Of a stretch of DNA of 46,978 nucleotides, positions 1 through 8,351 are shown in pieces (position 1 is the stretch's first letter; each line of letters opens with the position of its first letter). The stretch is from Bacillota bacterium (lineage in GTDB: Bacteria > Bacillota > Clostridia > Acetivibrionales > DTU013), in NCBI GenBank assembly GCA_023418915.1, contig JAEZYU010000009.1, positions 1-46,978 of the forward strand, in the 5' to 3' direction. The position numbers and the translations under genes are program-made. The notes under the pieces were generated by a model. The model was not told where the DNA came from. It worked only from the letters and a program-made list of their open reading frames with translations, and did not search any database.

Positions 1-2
1 GC

Positions 3-398
3 TACCAACTGTATAAAGGCAATCCTTGCGACAAAGTTTTGGTGAATGATGCACTGCAGAAGCACATTGGTTTATTTGGTCATGCCCCATCAGAGATAGC
101 ACTTGACCGAGGTTATTACGATTCCGGCAACGAGATATTAGCCTACGAAGCTGGCGTTAAGCATGTTTGCATCCCTAAGATCAGTAGAAAGTCCAAAGAA
201 CGAACTGAGCTTGAAAACACACCCACTTTCCGACGACTAAAGGGATGGAGATCAGGTATTGAAGGACGTATTAGCTGTTTAAAACGCCGGTTCGGCCTAA
301 ACTGCAGCATTCTGAGTGGATACCGGAAAACGCAAACATGGACCGGCTTGGGTGTCTTTGCCCATAATCTGAGACAAGCAGCCAAGATGATGGCCTAA
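3..398 (+). CDS. DDE transposase, C-terminal fragment (runs off left edge)
   Basis: The reading frame is open from the window edge, so only the last ~131 residues are seen. They carry the pattern of an IS5/ISNCY-like DDE transposase: an LDRGYYD segment holding what is probably the second catalytic Asp, an SGIEGRIS segment with the likely catalytic Glu, a basic LKRRFGL stretch, and the ending GVFAHNLRQAA seen in many such enzymes. The enzyme would cut and rejoin the ends of its own element. The exact IS family is my guess from these motifs. Nothing shows whether the missing N-terminal part is intact. Confidence 0.8.
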   Translation, partial: YQLYKGNPCDKVLVNDALQKHIGLFGHAPSEIALDRGYYDSGNEILAYEAGVKHVCIPKISRKSKERTELENTPTFRRLKGWRSGIEGRISCLKRRFGLNCSILSGYRKTQTWTGLGVFAHNLRQAAKMMA

Positions 399-540
399 AG
401 GGGTAGAAGAGGCCTGCTATCTCACATATTCAAGTGTCAAAGATGGCCTGATTTCGAGGCCATAATGCTCAATTTTGCAGGTTTAGGCTACAAGCAGTGA
501 GTTCTGTCAATAAATTTCTACAATAACTCAGCATAAATCC

Positions 541-640
541 ATATTATGTAGAGTAATCATTGAAAAAACTCTATATTTCCCTGATTTTTTTGTCCATCAC
601 CTGCATTTTTGAGCAGTTCACTTCTTCTCGCATTATGTAT
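541..640 (-). mobile_element. Decayed IS relic (copy A)
   Basis: Read on the minus strand, this region aligns along about 95 bp with 4880-4985 plus strand, sharing GAAGAAGTGAACTG, TGCAGGT and CTACATAATAT/TTACATAATAT. Both copies begin with a short frame encoding EEVNC followed by a QVM motif, then hit stop codons, and the similarity continues past the stops. I infer remnants of the same mobile element; the parent family is not recognised. Confidence 0.4.
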
Positions 641-786
641 ACCTTATGTCACACACTCCCCCCTGCGTTTTATGAATAGAACATGCACCAGCTAAATATA
701 TGTTTCATAAACATGTTGTTTCATAAAAACCTGTTTTGTCAGGTCAATCTAATTAGGCAAAAATCGATATAAAGCGCCAAATGTAT

Positions 787-815
787 TTATCAAATCATCA
801 TTATTATGCTACAAT
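787..815 (+). promoter_or_regulatory. Promoter candidate for the LuxR/MFS gene
   Basis: TTATCA (787-792) and TACAAT (810-815) are separated by 17 bp, a fair sigma-A-type match. It lies ~125 bp upstream of the chosen ATG and just before the 14-bp direct repeats at 829-871. Confidence 0.4.
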
Positions 816-828
816 AATACAATAATGA

Positions 829-871
829 ACTAATAACAAATTACTAATAACAAATTACTAATTACTAATAA
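829..871 (+). repeat. 14-bp direct repeats upstream of LuxR/MFS gene
   Basis: The unit ACTAATAACAAATT occurs at 829-842 and 843-856, followed by partial units ACTAATT (857-863) and ACTAATAA (864-871). They lie between the promoter candidate and the gene, where iterated regulator sites could sit, but simple replication slippage in A+T-rich DNA is equally possible. Confidence 0.6.
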
Positions 872-941
872 ATGATCTGGTAGTATGATCCATCAAGTTT
901 ATTCCACCGGCGAGCGGGAAGCTATAACAGGAGGCTATAAG

Positions 942-2354
942 ATGAACGGACATAAAACTTTGAATACACGTGTGCTCTCCATTGCCAGCTTCTCCTTTTT
1001 GTTTGCCTACATCCTGTCTTTTCAGTTTGAAGGGCAGGTTCTCTACAGTCTGTTGGAGCTGCATGGTGTAGAATCCTCAGGCTATATATTGGCCGCCATT
1101 GTTGCACATTTTGCCGGACTGGCCTTTTGTGGCTGTTTTGTAAAATCTCAAATAATGGCTAAGAACACTATGCTTTATAGTATGGGAGCATGTCTGACTG
1201 CAGCAATACCATTCTTTTTTGTCCCGTCGCCGTTGTGGGCAGGCGGGCTGATTGTAAGCGGGTTTGCAAGCGGCTGCGCAGTAGCTGCATGGGGGTATTT
1301 TCTCAAGGAATATACTCCAAAGAATGAGCGTATCAAGTCGTGTGCTGATGTCTTGATTTATTCTAATCTTTTAATGATTGCCATCAATGTAGTTGCTATG
1401 AACAGATCGCCATTTGTCGGGCTGGTCCTCTCTATGCTTTGTCTTGTGGCAGGTATGGTTTTTATTTGGATCCTGCCGGTGGATCGAGGAAACGAGCAGA
1501 GAATTCAGTTAATAAACAGGATGGGAAGCGGCATAAAAAAACCGTTGTTACTATTATGCCTGTTCGTGTTTATAATAACGATCAATTCAGGTCTTATGTA
1601 TCAGGTAATAAACCCGGCCTATGAGCACCTTACAGGGCTTGTCAGCTGGTATTGGGCGATTCCGTATATCGTTGTGCTCGCTGTTATGCGCAACCTGCCG
1701 GTGAAGGCAAAGCGATCGAGAATTTTGTATGTCGGTATGACAATGATCATGGGAGCATTCATCTGCTTTATGCTGCTGGGGCGTAATGCTTCCGATTATT
1801 TAGTTGTGGATACGCTGATGCTTGGCGCCTGTGGTATTTTTGATTTATTCTGGTGGAGCATTTTAGGAGAGATGCTCGATTATTCTGATAATCCTGCAAA
1901 GCTATTTGGTATCGGACTCTCTGCCAATGTGTTCGGGGTTCTTTGCGGAGGTGTTATGGGAATGACGATAACCTCAATTCAGCTTCCAGGTGCAGAAGTG
2001 GCAGTAATTGCTCTCACTGTGGTATGTGTTACTCTGGTCATGCTTCCGCCACTCAACAGACAACTTGTTTTACTGCTTAAGAATCACGCCTACCTTGCAG
2101 CTTATGACAGTATGAATGAAAGTCAGCAGACGGCCATACTTCATCAGATAAAGACGCTTGATCCACTGACTGCCCGGGAACAGGAAGTATTACAGCTTAT
2201 ACTATCCGGTAAATCCAACCGCAAAATTGCTGAGGCTTTGTTCATCAGCGAGAGTACTGTAAAAACGCATGCACGAAACATTTTTTCCAAATATAATGTC
2301 GGAAGCCGTGCTGAACTTATCAGTACGCTATTAAAGAATCAAGCTGACTTATGA
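942..2354 (+). CDS. Membrane-bound LuxR-type transcriptional regulator (MFS-like N-terminus)
   Basis: The protein has 470 residues. Residues ~10-385 are a chain of about a dozen hydrophobic segments resembling an MFS permease. The last ~65 residues are a LuxR helix-turn-helix starting LTAREQEVLQL and containing NRKIAEALFISESTVKTHA. It is therefore probably a DNA-binding regulator tethered to the membrane by a transporter-like sensor. Proteins of this design are known from several Gram-positive and actinobacterial genomes, mostly without known ligand. I chose ATG 942 because an AGGAGG ribosome site lies 8 nt upstream; an earlier in-frame ATG at 885 lacks one. It stands alone; the next gene (TetR) is on the other strand. 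Confidence 0.8.
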   Translation: MNGHKTLNTRVLSIASFSFLFAYILSFQFEGQVLYSLLELHGVESSGYILAAIVAHFAGLAFCGCFVKSQIMAKNTMLYSMGACLTAAIPFFFVPSPLWAGGLIVSGFASGCAVAAWGYFLKEYTPKNERIKSCADVLIYSNLLMIAINVVAMNRSPFVGLVLSMLCLVAGMVFIWILPVDRGNEQRIQLINRMGSGIKKPLLLLCLFVFIITINSGLMYQVINPAYEHLTGLVSWYWAIPYIVVLAVMRNLPVKAKRSRILYVGMTMIMGAFICFMLLGRNASDYLVVDTLMLGACGIFDLFWWSILGEMLDYSDNPAKLFGIGLSANVFGVLCGGVMGMTITSIQLPGAEVAVIALTVVCVTLVMLPPLNRQLVLLLKNHAYLAAYDSMNESQQTAILHQIKTLDPLTAREQEVLQLILSGKSNRKIAEALFISESTVKTHARNIFSKYNVGSRAELISTLLKNQADL

Positions 2355-2426
2355 CAAAAAAACCATTCGAATACTAGTATTGTATTCATTTTAATGTTTC
2401 ACAGATGGGTGTAGGGGGATAATCAA

Positions 2427-2507
2427 TGAACAGTGCTAAACCTGAATTATCCCAGGACAAAGATAAGCGCAGCAGAAGTGTGATTGGAGATTTGACAGCC
2501 AGCTAAG
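2427..2507 (+). CDS. Possible 26-residue ORF or truncated gene remnant
   Basis: An ATG with an AGGGGG ribosome-like site ~6 nt upstream opens a 26-codon frame beginning MNSAKPELSQDKDK, ending just before the repeat at 2511. It is hydrophilic and unrecognised. It may be the N-terminus of a gene cut off when the repeat arrived. It overlaps the 3' end of the opposite TetR frame by 5 bp. Confidence 0.2.
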
Positions 2508-3090
2508 GTAAATAAGTGTCTAAGTGTCGTGCCAGGCACCTTAAATGCATCAGCAAATCATAGTTGCCGTTATTTGCTATGTATTCGTAACAGCAGCCGT
2601 GATAAATAGTGTTTAGCATAGACAATATTTCTTCTGCAGTAAGAGAGGATTTTATTTTGGAATTTTCCTTAGCTCTTCTTAATATATCAAGAATATAAGC
2701 GTCAACAATGTATTCATGTCTGTTGTTGTTTGATGCATTTTTCAGGTTTAGTATATATAGCACATTGGATTCCTCAATGGGACGTTCAAGCACAAAGGAG
2801 GCTCTAGCTTCATAAATGGTGATAATTAGCTGTACGATATCATTATTTTCGATTTTCTTGATCTTTGACAGAATCCTTTTGTCATATACCTGTCTTGTGT
2901 GCAGCAATACATCATCTTTCGATCTGAAATAATGATAAAAGTTACCTATTGAAATATTTACAGCACTGCAAATATCCCGTACTGTAAAGCCATCTATACC
3001 TTTTTTTGCGGCTAGCCTGATGGCTGTCTTGATTATATTTTCTTTAGTCCTTATTGCCTGCATTTTTCGCATTGACAATTTATTATTCAT
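2503..3090 (-). CDS. TetR-family transcriptional repressor
   Basis: About 195 residues. The N-terminal helix-turn-helix is clear: TKENIIKTAIRLAAKKGIDG, then TVRDICSAVNISIGNFYHYF, the classic TetR recognition helix ending in a YHYF-type motif. The rest is a helical ligand-binding domain. It is divergent from the MFS gene at 3307, and the 24-bp palindrome between them is the likely operator, so it probably represses that exporter and itself until a ligand binds. A start at 3096 (two codons earlier) is also possible; 3090 puts AGGGG ~9 nt upstream. The last residues, ARHLDTYLP, are encoded by the 30-bp repeat at 2511-2540, so the original C-terminus has been replaced or extended. Confidence 0.85.
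   Translation of the reverse strand: MNNKLSMRKMQAIRTKENIIKTAIRLAAKKGIDGFTVRDICSAVNISIGNFYHYFRSKDDVLLHTRQVYDKRILSKIKKIENNDIVQLIITIYEARASFVLERPIEESNVLYILNLKNASNNNRHEYIVDAYILDILRRAKENSKIKSSLTAEEILSMLNTIYHGCCYEYIANNGNYDLLMHLRCLARHLDTYLP
2511..2540 (+). repeat. REP-like repeat copy 1 (tail-to-head +)
   Basis: Consensus copy: tail AATAAGTGTC, second TAAGTGTC, head GTGCCAGGCACC. It forms the 3' end of the TetR gene on the minus strand, with the head toward the gene, and is translated as ARHLDTY. Confidence 0.95.
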
Positions 3091-3175
3091 ATGCATTTGC
3101 CCCTTTAATCCATTATAAAAAAACAGTAGTAAAATAGCAATATTAATAACTAGTGCATGCCTTTTTAAAAGCCAG

Positions 3176-3204
3176 TTGACAAATATGCGTCAGATTAGTT
3201 AAAC
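3176..3204 (+). promoter_or_regulatory. Promoter candidate for MFS exporter
   Basis: TTGACA (3176-3181) is a perfect -35 box; 17-18 bp downstream lies a weak -10 (TTAAAC or TAAACT). The palindrome at 3208 follows immediately, an arrangement in which a bound TetR protein would block transcription. Confidence 0.5.
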
Positions 3205-3207
3205 TTA

Positions 3208-3231
3208 TTTCACAGAACGTGTTCTGTGAAA
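3208..3231. promoter_or_regulatory. Palindromic TetR operator candidate
   Basis: TTTCACAGAAC (3208-3218) and GTTCTGTGAAA (3221-3231) are perfect 11-bp inverted arms around GT. The site lies in the only intergenic region between the divergent tetR-like and MFS genes, just downstream of the -35/-10 candidate. TetR-family dimers typically bind such dyads. Confidence 0.7.
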
Positions 3232-3306
3232 GCTAAGGCTCGTATCGGTGTCATTTTGAATAATGCTGCCGTATTCAATATGACTCTGGTAAACTAACGA
3301 AGGGGT

Positions 3307-4533
3307 ATGGTAAGTGACTTGATTATAAACAGAAAGAACACTGTCAGATATAACAGTACACTATGGAATCCTCAATATATTTTCATGCTGTTTGTGGGAA
3401 CATTAACCTCCACAAGCTTTTATATGACAGCGCCTACACTTTCAAAACATGCTGTTCAATTAGGTGCTTCTCTCACGGTTGCAGGCATTGTAGCAGGATT
3501 GTTCTCAATAACCGCACTGGTGGCAAGACCCTTTGGAGGGCTGGCGGCAGACAGACTTAATAAAAAAAATGTACTGCTTATTGCTACATTTATTATGGGA
3601 GTTGCTGCACTGGGATATTCGTTTTCTATGAATATCCCAGTGCTTATGATTTTCCGTATCCTGCACGGCATTAGCTTTGCTGTAAGTGGTACGGCAAATA
3701 TTGCTCTTTTGAGCTCATTCATTCCTAAAGAAAGAATGGGAGAAGGTATTGGATACTTCGGGTTGGGACATATTGTTTCGACGGCAGCAGGCCCTAATAT
3801 TGGGCTGCTAATTGGGAATTCTTATGGCTTTAATTATACTTTTCTGGGTTCAGGTATACTGCTGATCACAGCCGGTGTGTTGATGACCAGAATTCCCTAT
3901 CAACAGCCTGATGATGCTTTTGGGCCGGCAGGGGAATTGCCAAAGAGGCGAATCGTTTTGCAGGATCTGTTAGCATCCCAGATACTGCCGCTGGCAATGA
4001 TAGGAGGAATATTTTCTATGAGCAACGGTATTGTCAGTTCCTTTTTGGTTCTGTTGGGAGAAGAAAGGGGTATAAAGAATATTACCCTTTACTTTACTGT
4101 CAATGCAATATGCCTATTTCTGGTGCGCCCAATTGCAGGCAGGCTTTCAGATAAAAGAAGCTTATCATATATAGTGTATCCGGCCTTTGTTCTGTCAGCA
4201 ATGGCAGCATTACTTTTGAGCGAGTCAACGGGACTTTGGATGATCCTTGCAGCAGCCTTCTTTTATGCCTTTGGACAAGGGTCAGCACAGCCGACACTTC
4301 AGGCTCACTGCATTAAGATGCTGGGACAGTCGAGAAGCGGGGTTGCCACCAGCACTTTCTATATAGGTGCGGATATCGGACAGGGCTTGGGTCCCATTAT
4401 TGGCGGTGCAATATCAGCATGCTTCGGGTACAAGGTTATGTTTTATGGTGTAGCCGGACTATTTGTCTTAGGATTTGCCGCATTTGCACTTTATGATAGA
4501 CTGCGCAGAAGAAGCACAGTTTCGCACGGCTAG
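3307..4533 (+). CDS. MFS transporter, likely drug/metabolite exporter
   Basis: A 408-residue, 12-helix major facilitator protein. The MFS loop 2-3 signature is present as GGLAADRLNKKNVL, and a second copy as GRLSDKRS after helix 8. Family knowledge places such proteins in the cytoplasmic membrane as proton-driven exporters of small molecules. The divergent TetR neighbour and shared palindromic site suggest it is induced by its substrate; the substrate cannot be told. The ATG follows GAAGGGGT almost directly, a tight spacing, so a TTG at 3319 is an alternative start. No terminator is obvious after the stop; minisatellite DNA follows. Confidence 0.85.
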   Translation: MVSDLIINRKNTVRYNSTLWNPQYIFMLFVGTLTSTSFYMTAPTLSKHAVQLGASLTVAGIVAGLFSITALVARPFGGLAADRLNKKNVLLIATFIMGVAALGYSFSMNIPVLMIFRILHGISFAVSGTANIALLSSFIPKERMGEGIGYFGLGHIVSTAAGPNIGLLIGNSYGFNYTFLGSGILLITAGVLMTRIPYQQPDDAFGPAGELPKRRIVLQDLLASQILPLAMIGGIFSMSNGIVSSFLVLLGEERGIKNITLYFTVNAICLFLVRPIAGRLSDKRSLSYIVYPAFVLSAMAALLLSESTGLWMILAAAFFYAFGQGSAQPTLQAHCIKMLGQSRSGVATSTFYIGADIGQGLGPIIGGAISACFGYKVMFYGVAGLFVLGFAAFALYDRLRRRSTVSHG

Positions 4534-4558
4534 ATTATGCCCCTCCCCTATGAGACTG

Positions 4559-4673
4559 CAAGATGAAGGCTAAAGTGAGCGCTAAAATGAGCGCTAAGTT
4601 GAAGGCTAAGATGAAGGCTAAAATGAAGGCTAAGATGAAGGTTAAAGTGAAGGCTAAGATGAAGGTTATGTAA
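4559..4673 (+). repeat. 12-bp minisatellite with small basic ORF
   Basis: About nine units of a 12-bp sequence close to AAGATGAAGGCT, with variants AGTGAGCGCT and AGTTGAAGGC. An ATG at 4563 reads through them to a TAA at 4671-4673, giving a 36-residue peptide made of M/L/V-K-A/V-K repeats. No ribosome site precedes it, so translation is doubtful. Confidence 0.75.
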
Positions 4674-4685
4674 ATAGGCCGCTTT

Positions 4686-4850
4686 GGTCTGGCTGCGCTG
4701 TTGGTTTAGCTGTGCAGTTGGTCTGATGCTGCGCTGTTGGTTCTGAAGCTGGCGCTTGGTCTGATGCTGCGCTGTTGGTTCTGAAGCTGGCACTTGGTCT
4801 GATGATGCGCTGTTGGTTCTGAAGCTGGCGCTTGGTCTGATGCTGCTGTC
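4686..4850 (+). repeat. 38-bp minisatellite array
   Basis: A unit beginning GGTCTGATGCTGCGCTGTTG recurs at 4720, 4758, 4796 and 4834, exactly 38 bp apart, with a shortened, diverged unit at 4686-4719. Because 38 is not a multiple of three it is unlikely to be coding. The last unit breaks off at ~4850. Confidence 0.85.
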
Positions 4851-4879
4851 ACATACTTAACTTAAGAGGTGTCCGATTA

Positions 4880-4985
4880 TGATTAACATAACGCTAGAAG
4901 AAGTGAACTGTTTAGTTTTGCAGGTAATGGGAAAAAATCGGTTCAAAAATGCTATTTTTTCTACGATAACTTTACATAATATCAA
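4880..4985 (+). mobile_element. Decayed IS relic (copy B)
   Basis: Resembles 541-640 on the opposite strand (see copy A). A frame from ATG 4879 to TGA ~5016 encodes 45 residues containing EEVNC and QVMGK. The rest of 4851-5256 shows only the promoter described next. Confidence 0.4.
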
Positions 4986-5167
4986 AATAGATTGTGTTAT
5001 TCTGAGTAAACCTTGAAAAAAATCAACATTTAGTTCCCATTAATTGAAACATGTAGCATTATGAACAAAAATTCATCAATTAGAGTTCAATTCGAATGCA
5101 CTATAATAATTTTGGAACCTTCAGTGAGTGATAGTGGGACAAACAGAAATGTAAGTTCACAAAATAA

Positions 5168-5196
5168 TTGAAGGACGGCATAATTTGGTATATAAT
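5168..5196 (+). promoter_or_regulatory. Promoter for the two-component/sugar locus
   Basis: TTGAAG (5168-5173), 17-bp spacer, perfect TATAAT (5191-5196), ~60 bp upstream of the response-regulator start. A second TATAAT at 5102 has no good -35 box. Confidence 0.65.
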
Positions 5197-5256
5197 ATTT
5201 GCGTGCTGTTTTATGTAACAGAAACGTACGACACGTCTATTAGAAGGGGAGACAAT

Positions 5257-6873
5257 ATGTTTAAGGTCTTTCTTGTCGAGGATGAGATCGTAGTACGCGA
5301 AGGGATACGCAAAAATATCCTTTGGGAGCAATATGGCTTTCATTATGCCGGTGATGCTCCTGACGGAGAACTCGCTCTGCCATTGATTCGCCAGATAAAG
5401 CCTGATCTTCTGATTACCGATATCAAAATGCCGTTTATGGACGGACTTGCGCTGATCGAGCTTGTTCGCAGAGAACTGCCGAAGACCAAAATCATCATCA
5501 TCAGCGGGCATGACGATTTTTCATATGCGCAGCAGGCTATCAGCATGGGCGTGGAGCAATATCTGCTCAAGCCGATCATAAAGGGAAAGATGGTGGAGAT
5601 CCTGAAGGCGCTGTATAAGAAAATGGCAGAAGAACAGCGGCAGCAGGAATACCTTGAGAGATTTCACCGGGAAGTCCGGGAGTATGAAATGTTTTCGCGC
5701 AGGAGATTTTTTGAGCAAATTGTCACCGGAGGCCTGAGCGTATTAGAGATTTCTGAAACTGCCAAAACACTTGACATTGATGTCAATGCCCCATTCTATA
5801 ATATTGTACTGTTTACGCTGAGCAGTGCAGGATACGATGGAAGCACACCGGAGAGATACACGGATGCGCTTGCGGTGGTGCAGGACGAGATCAGACATTT
5901 TATCACCGGCAATACTGAATTGATTCTGTTTAGTTGGAACGTCACGACCTACGCCGTTTTGGTTAAAGGCGGACAGAAAGATATTACACAGCGGACTGAT
6001 GATTGCATCAGTAACATTCAAAGCTGCTGTGCCATGGCAGGCAGCGATGTAAACTGGCATATTGCATGTGGTACGCCTGTATCACGCCTTAGTACCATTC
6101 CAGCCTGCTTTGAGGAGGCAAGCCGCATTTTGTCCTATCGTCACCTCTGCCCACAGGAGCACATCCTTACTGAAGCGAGCATTAGTGATCTTAGAAAAAG
6201 GGCTGGCCATGGAACAGATGCAGACAGAATAGGTATAGCTCAGGAGCGTATTTACAGCTTTTTAAGCAATGGGTCGGTAGAAGATATCGACCGTTATATA
6301 AATCAACTGCTGCAAAGCGCAGAAGGAGAAGCTGTTTCGCTGCCGGTGTTCTGTAGGTATCTGACTATGACAGTTTACCTGGCAGCCGTGGAATATATGG
6401 ATTCGATCGGAAGCAGGACTGACAGTGTTTGGTCGCTGGAGCTTCGGCCGAATGACAGCATTTCGACCTCCGGCGAGGTTCGTCACTATTTACGCCAGGT
6501 CATGAGGCAGGCGATCGAGCTGCGCGACAGTGAAAGCAAAAAGCAGCAAAGTGATCTGATGAACAGGGCTATTGAATACATTGACAGACATTACCATGAA
6601 GAGTCGATATCCCTCGACAGGGTGGCTCAAAAGGTGAACATCAGCCCAAACTATTTTTCAGCGATATTCAGCCAGGAAGTCGGGCTGACCTTCATAGAAT
6701 ATCTCACAGGGAAACGGATAGACGAGGCAAAGCACATGCTCCGCCAGACGGACAAGCGTTCGGGGGAGATAGCGTTTGCAGTCGGTTACAAGGATCCGCA
6801 TTATTTCAGCTTCGTGTTCAAGAAAGTTACTGGTTGTACGCCTAGTGAATATCGAAGAGGAGACAAACAGTGA
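5257..6873 (+). CDS. YesN-type response regulator (REC + AraC DNA-binding domain)
   Basis: 538 residues. An N-terminal receiver domain (1-~120) has the acidic pair in VEDE, the phosphoacceptor Asp55 in LLITDIKMP, and the conserved Lys in YLLKPI. The C-terminal ~100 residues are an AraC/XylS pair of helix-turn-helix motifs (VAQKVNISPNYFSAIF; IAFAVGYKDPHYFSFVFKK). The middle is a long linker typical of YesN-like proteins. It should be phosphorylated by the kinase encoded next (4-bp overlap GTGA) and activate transcription of the sugar-binding and ABC genes downstream. ATG 5257 is chosen because AAGGGGA lies just upstream; the longer frame from 5185 has no ribosome site and would start inside the promoter region. 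Confidence 0.9.
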   Translation: MFKVFLVEDEIVVREGIRKNILWEQYGFHYAGDAPDGELALPLIRQIKPDLLITDIKMPFMDGLALIELVRRELPKTKIIIISGHDDFSYAQQAISMGVEQYLLKPIIKGKMVEILKALYKKMAEEQRQQEYLERFHREVREYEMFSRRRFFEQIVTGGLSVLEISETAKTLDIDVNAPFYNIVLFTLSSAGYDGSTPERYTDALAVVQDEIRHFITGNTELILFSWNVTTYAVLVKGGQKDITQRTDDCISNIQSCCAMAGSDVNWHIACGTPVSRLSTIPACFEEASRILSYRHLCPQEHILTEASISDLRKRAGHGTDADRIGIAQERIYSFLSNGSVEDIDRYINQLLQSAEGEAVSLPVFCRYLTMTVYLAAVEYMDSIGSRTDSVWSLELRPNDSISTSGEVRHYLRQVMRQAIELRDSESKKQQSDLMNRAIEYIDRHYHEESISLDRVAQKVNISPNYFSAIFSQEVGLTFIEYLTGKRIDEAKHMLRQTDKRSGEIAFAVGYKDPHYFSFVFKKVTGCTPSEYRRGDKQ

Positions 6874-8315
6874 TACAAGATTTCCGGCGGAGATTGAAAA
6901 ATGGAAAAATCACCATGCAAAGCAAACTGTGGAAGATGATCCTGATCATCGCATTTCCGCTTATGGCGGTAATCATTATGATCGCATCTATCGGCATTAT
7001 ATATGTACTGCAGTATAATGCAATTCTGAACAACGTTACAATGGCTTCGGATTTCAATCAGAACTTCAAGGATGATGTCGATCTTAAAATGTACTACTAC
7101 GTGATCGACAGCCAGTATTCGGAAGGCTTGCCAATCAGGGAAGTGCAGTCCGCAGAGACGATAGCGAGAAAGCTGATCGATACGACGACGGAGAAGGACA
7201 GTCTCCGAGCTATCAGCAGTGTTCTGAACCTGTGCCATAACCTCGAGGATAAGATAAAACAGATAGCAGAAACAAAGGAATACAACTCACGCGAGAACCA
7301 GCTCGAAAATAATGTTTATATACTGACTGATCTGATTCAGGAGTACATGTATACATACCTATATTATGAGGCGGTGCATTTGGATGCACTGCAAACGACT
7401 ATGATCAGGAACATGATCGTTCTTATGGGTGTGGTTGTTATTCTGTCGCTGGTGCTGCTGTATTTTCTCCTGACCAAGTCGAGAAAGCTAAGCTACAGGA
7501 TCGTTGACCCTATCGACAAGATCTGTGAGCGCCTGGAAGCGATAGGTAAGGGCAGCCTGCTTGTGTGTGAACCGATTCAGGCAGATGTCGAGGAAGTCCA
7601 GCTGCTTACAGATGGTATAGAGACTATGGTCGGGCATCTCAAGCGCCAGATCGATAAGAATACAGAACAGGAAAAGCAGCGTCGGCGTACTGAATTGGCG
7701 TTGCTGCAGGCTCAGATCAATCCACATTTTCTCTACAACACTCTTGATACCATTATATGGCTGATCGAATCGGGAGAGATTACCGAAGCTGTTACTATGG
7801 TCAGCAGCCTGTCTAATTTCTTCCGATTTTCACTAAGCCGCGGCAAGAGCGTCATCACACTTGCCGAGGAAGAACAGCATATTCGCAGCTATCTGGAAAT
7901 CCAGCAGATGCGCTACAGGGATCTGATGGAATACAAAATCGACATACCGGATCAGTTGAAATATTATATACTGCCCAAGCTTACACTGCAGCCGCTGGTT
8001 GAAAATGCACTGTATCACGGGATTAAAAACAGACGGCGCAAGGGCTTTATATGCGTGACCGGCAGAATGCAGAGCAAACGAATTATACTGGAAGTAACAG
8101 ACGATGGAGCCGGTATGACGAAGGAACGGCTTGAAGAGGTTAGGGCATCACTGGAAAACGGCAGCAGCGAAGGGTTCGGGCTGAGGACGGTGCACCAGAG
8201 GATCCGGATACTGTTTGGCATGGAATATGGTTTAAATGTGGAAAGTACTCAGGATATCGGTACCAGGATCATCGTGGCGATTCCAATGCATACGGTTGAT
8301 GAGTCCGGTGGGTAG
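6870..8315 (+). CDS. YesM-type sensor histidine kinase
   Basis: 481 residues, GTG start overlapping the regulator stop (GTGA), ribosome site GAGGAGA inside the preceding gene. One membrane helix near residues 20-45 and one near 168-190 enclose a ~125-residue outside sensor domain, followed by a HAMP-like linker. The phosphoacceptor is His286 in INPHFLYNTLD, the His_kinase motif of this family; the ATP-binding domain carries LVENALYHGIK (N box) and DDGAGM (G1). It presumably reads sugar availability outside the cell, perhaps through the lipoprotein encoded next, and phosphorylates the partner regulator. Confidence 0.9.
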   Translation: MIQDFRRRLKNGKITMQSKLWKMILIIAFPLMAVIIMIASIGIIYVLQYNAILNNVTMASDFNQNFKDDVDLKMYYYVIDSQYSEGLPIREVQSAETIARKLIDTTTEKDSLRAISSVLNLCHNLEDKIKQIAETKEYNSRENQLENNVYILTDLIQEYMYTYLYYEAVHLDALQTTMIRNMIVLMGVVVILSLVLLYFLLTKSRKLSYRIVDPIDKICERLEAIGKGSLLVCEPIQADVEEVQLLTDGIETMVGHLKRQIDKNTEQEKQRRRTELALLQAQINPHFLYNTLDTIIWLIESGEITEAVTMVSSLSNFFRFSLSRGKSVITLAEEEQHIRSYLEIQQMRYRDLMEYKIDIPDQLKYYILPKLTLQPLVENALYHGIKNRRRKGFICVTGRMQSKRIILEVTDDGAGMTKERLEEVRASLENGSSEGFGLRTVHQRIRILFGMEYGLNVESTQDIGTRIIVAIPMHTVDESGG

Positions 8316-8351
8316 CTTAGTGCAATTTATTGTGGCAGGAGATGGAGAAAA

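Larger units (their letters stand above)
399..941. other. Intergenic region with IS flank, decayed IS relic and promoter
   Basis: This 543-bp stretch holds no convincing gene. 443-463 is a hairpin with 7-bp arms (ATGGCCT/AGGCCAT) just after the transposase, probably part of the IS end. 541-640 on the minus strand resembles 4880-4985 on the plus strand and looks like a decayed IS relic. The right part is very A+T rich and holds direct repeats at 829-871 and a promoter candidate upstream of the LuxR-type gene. Confidence 0.6.

Noticed and set aside
885..941. Earlier start for the LuxR/MFS gene
   Set aside because: No ribosome site and a hydrophilic extension before the first helix; ATG 942 has AGGAGG.
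4548..4793. Minus-strand ORF of 81 codons rich in HLSLHF
   Set aside because: It is the complement of the minisatellites; no ribosome site and the 38-bp unit breaks the frame pattern.
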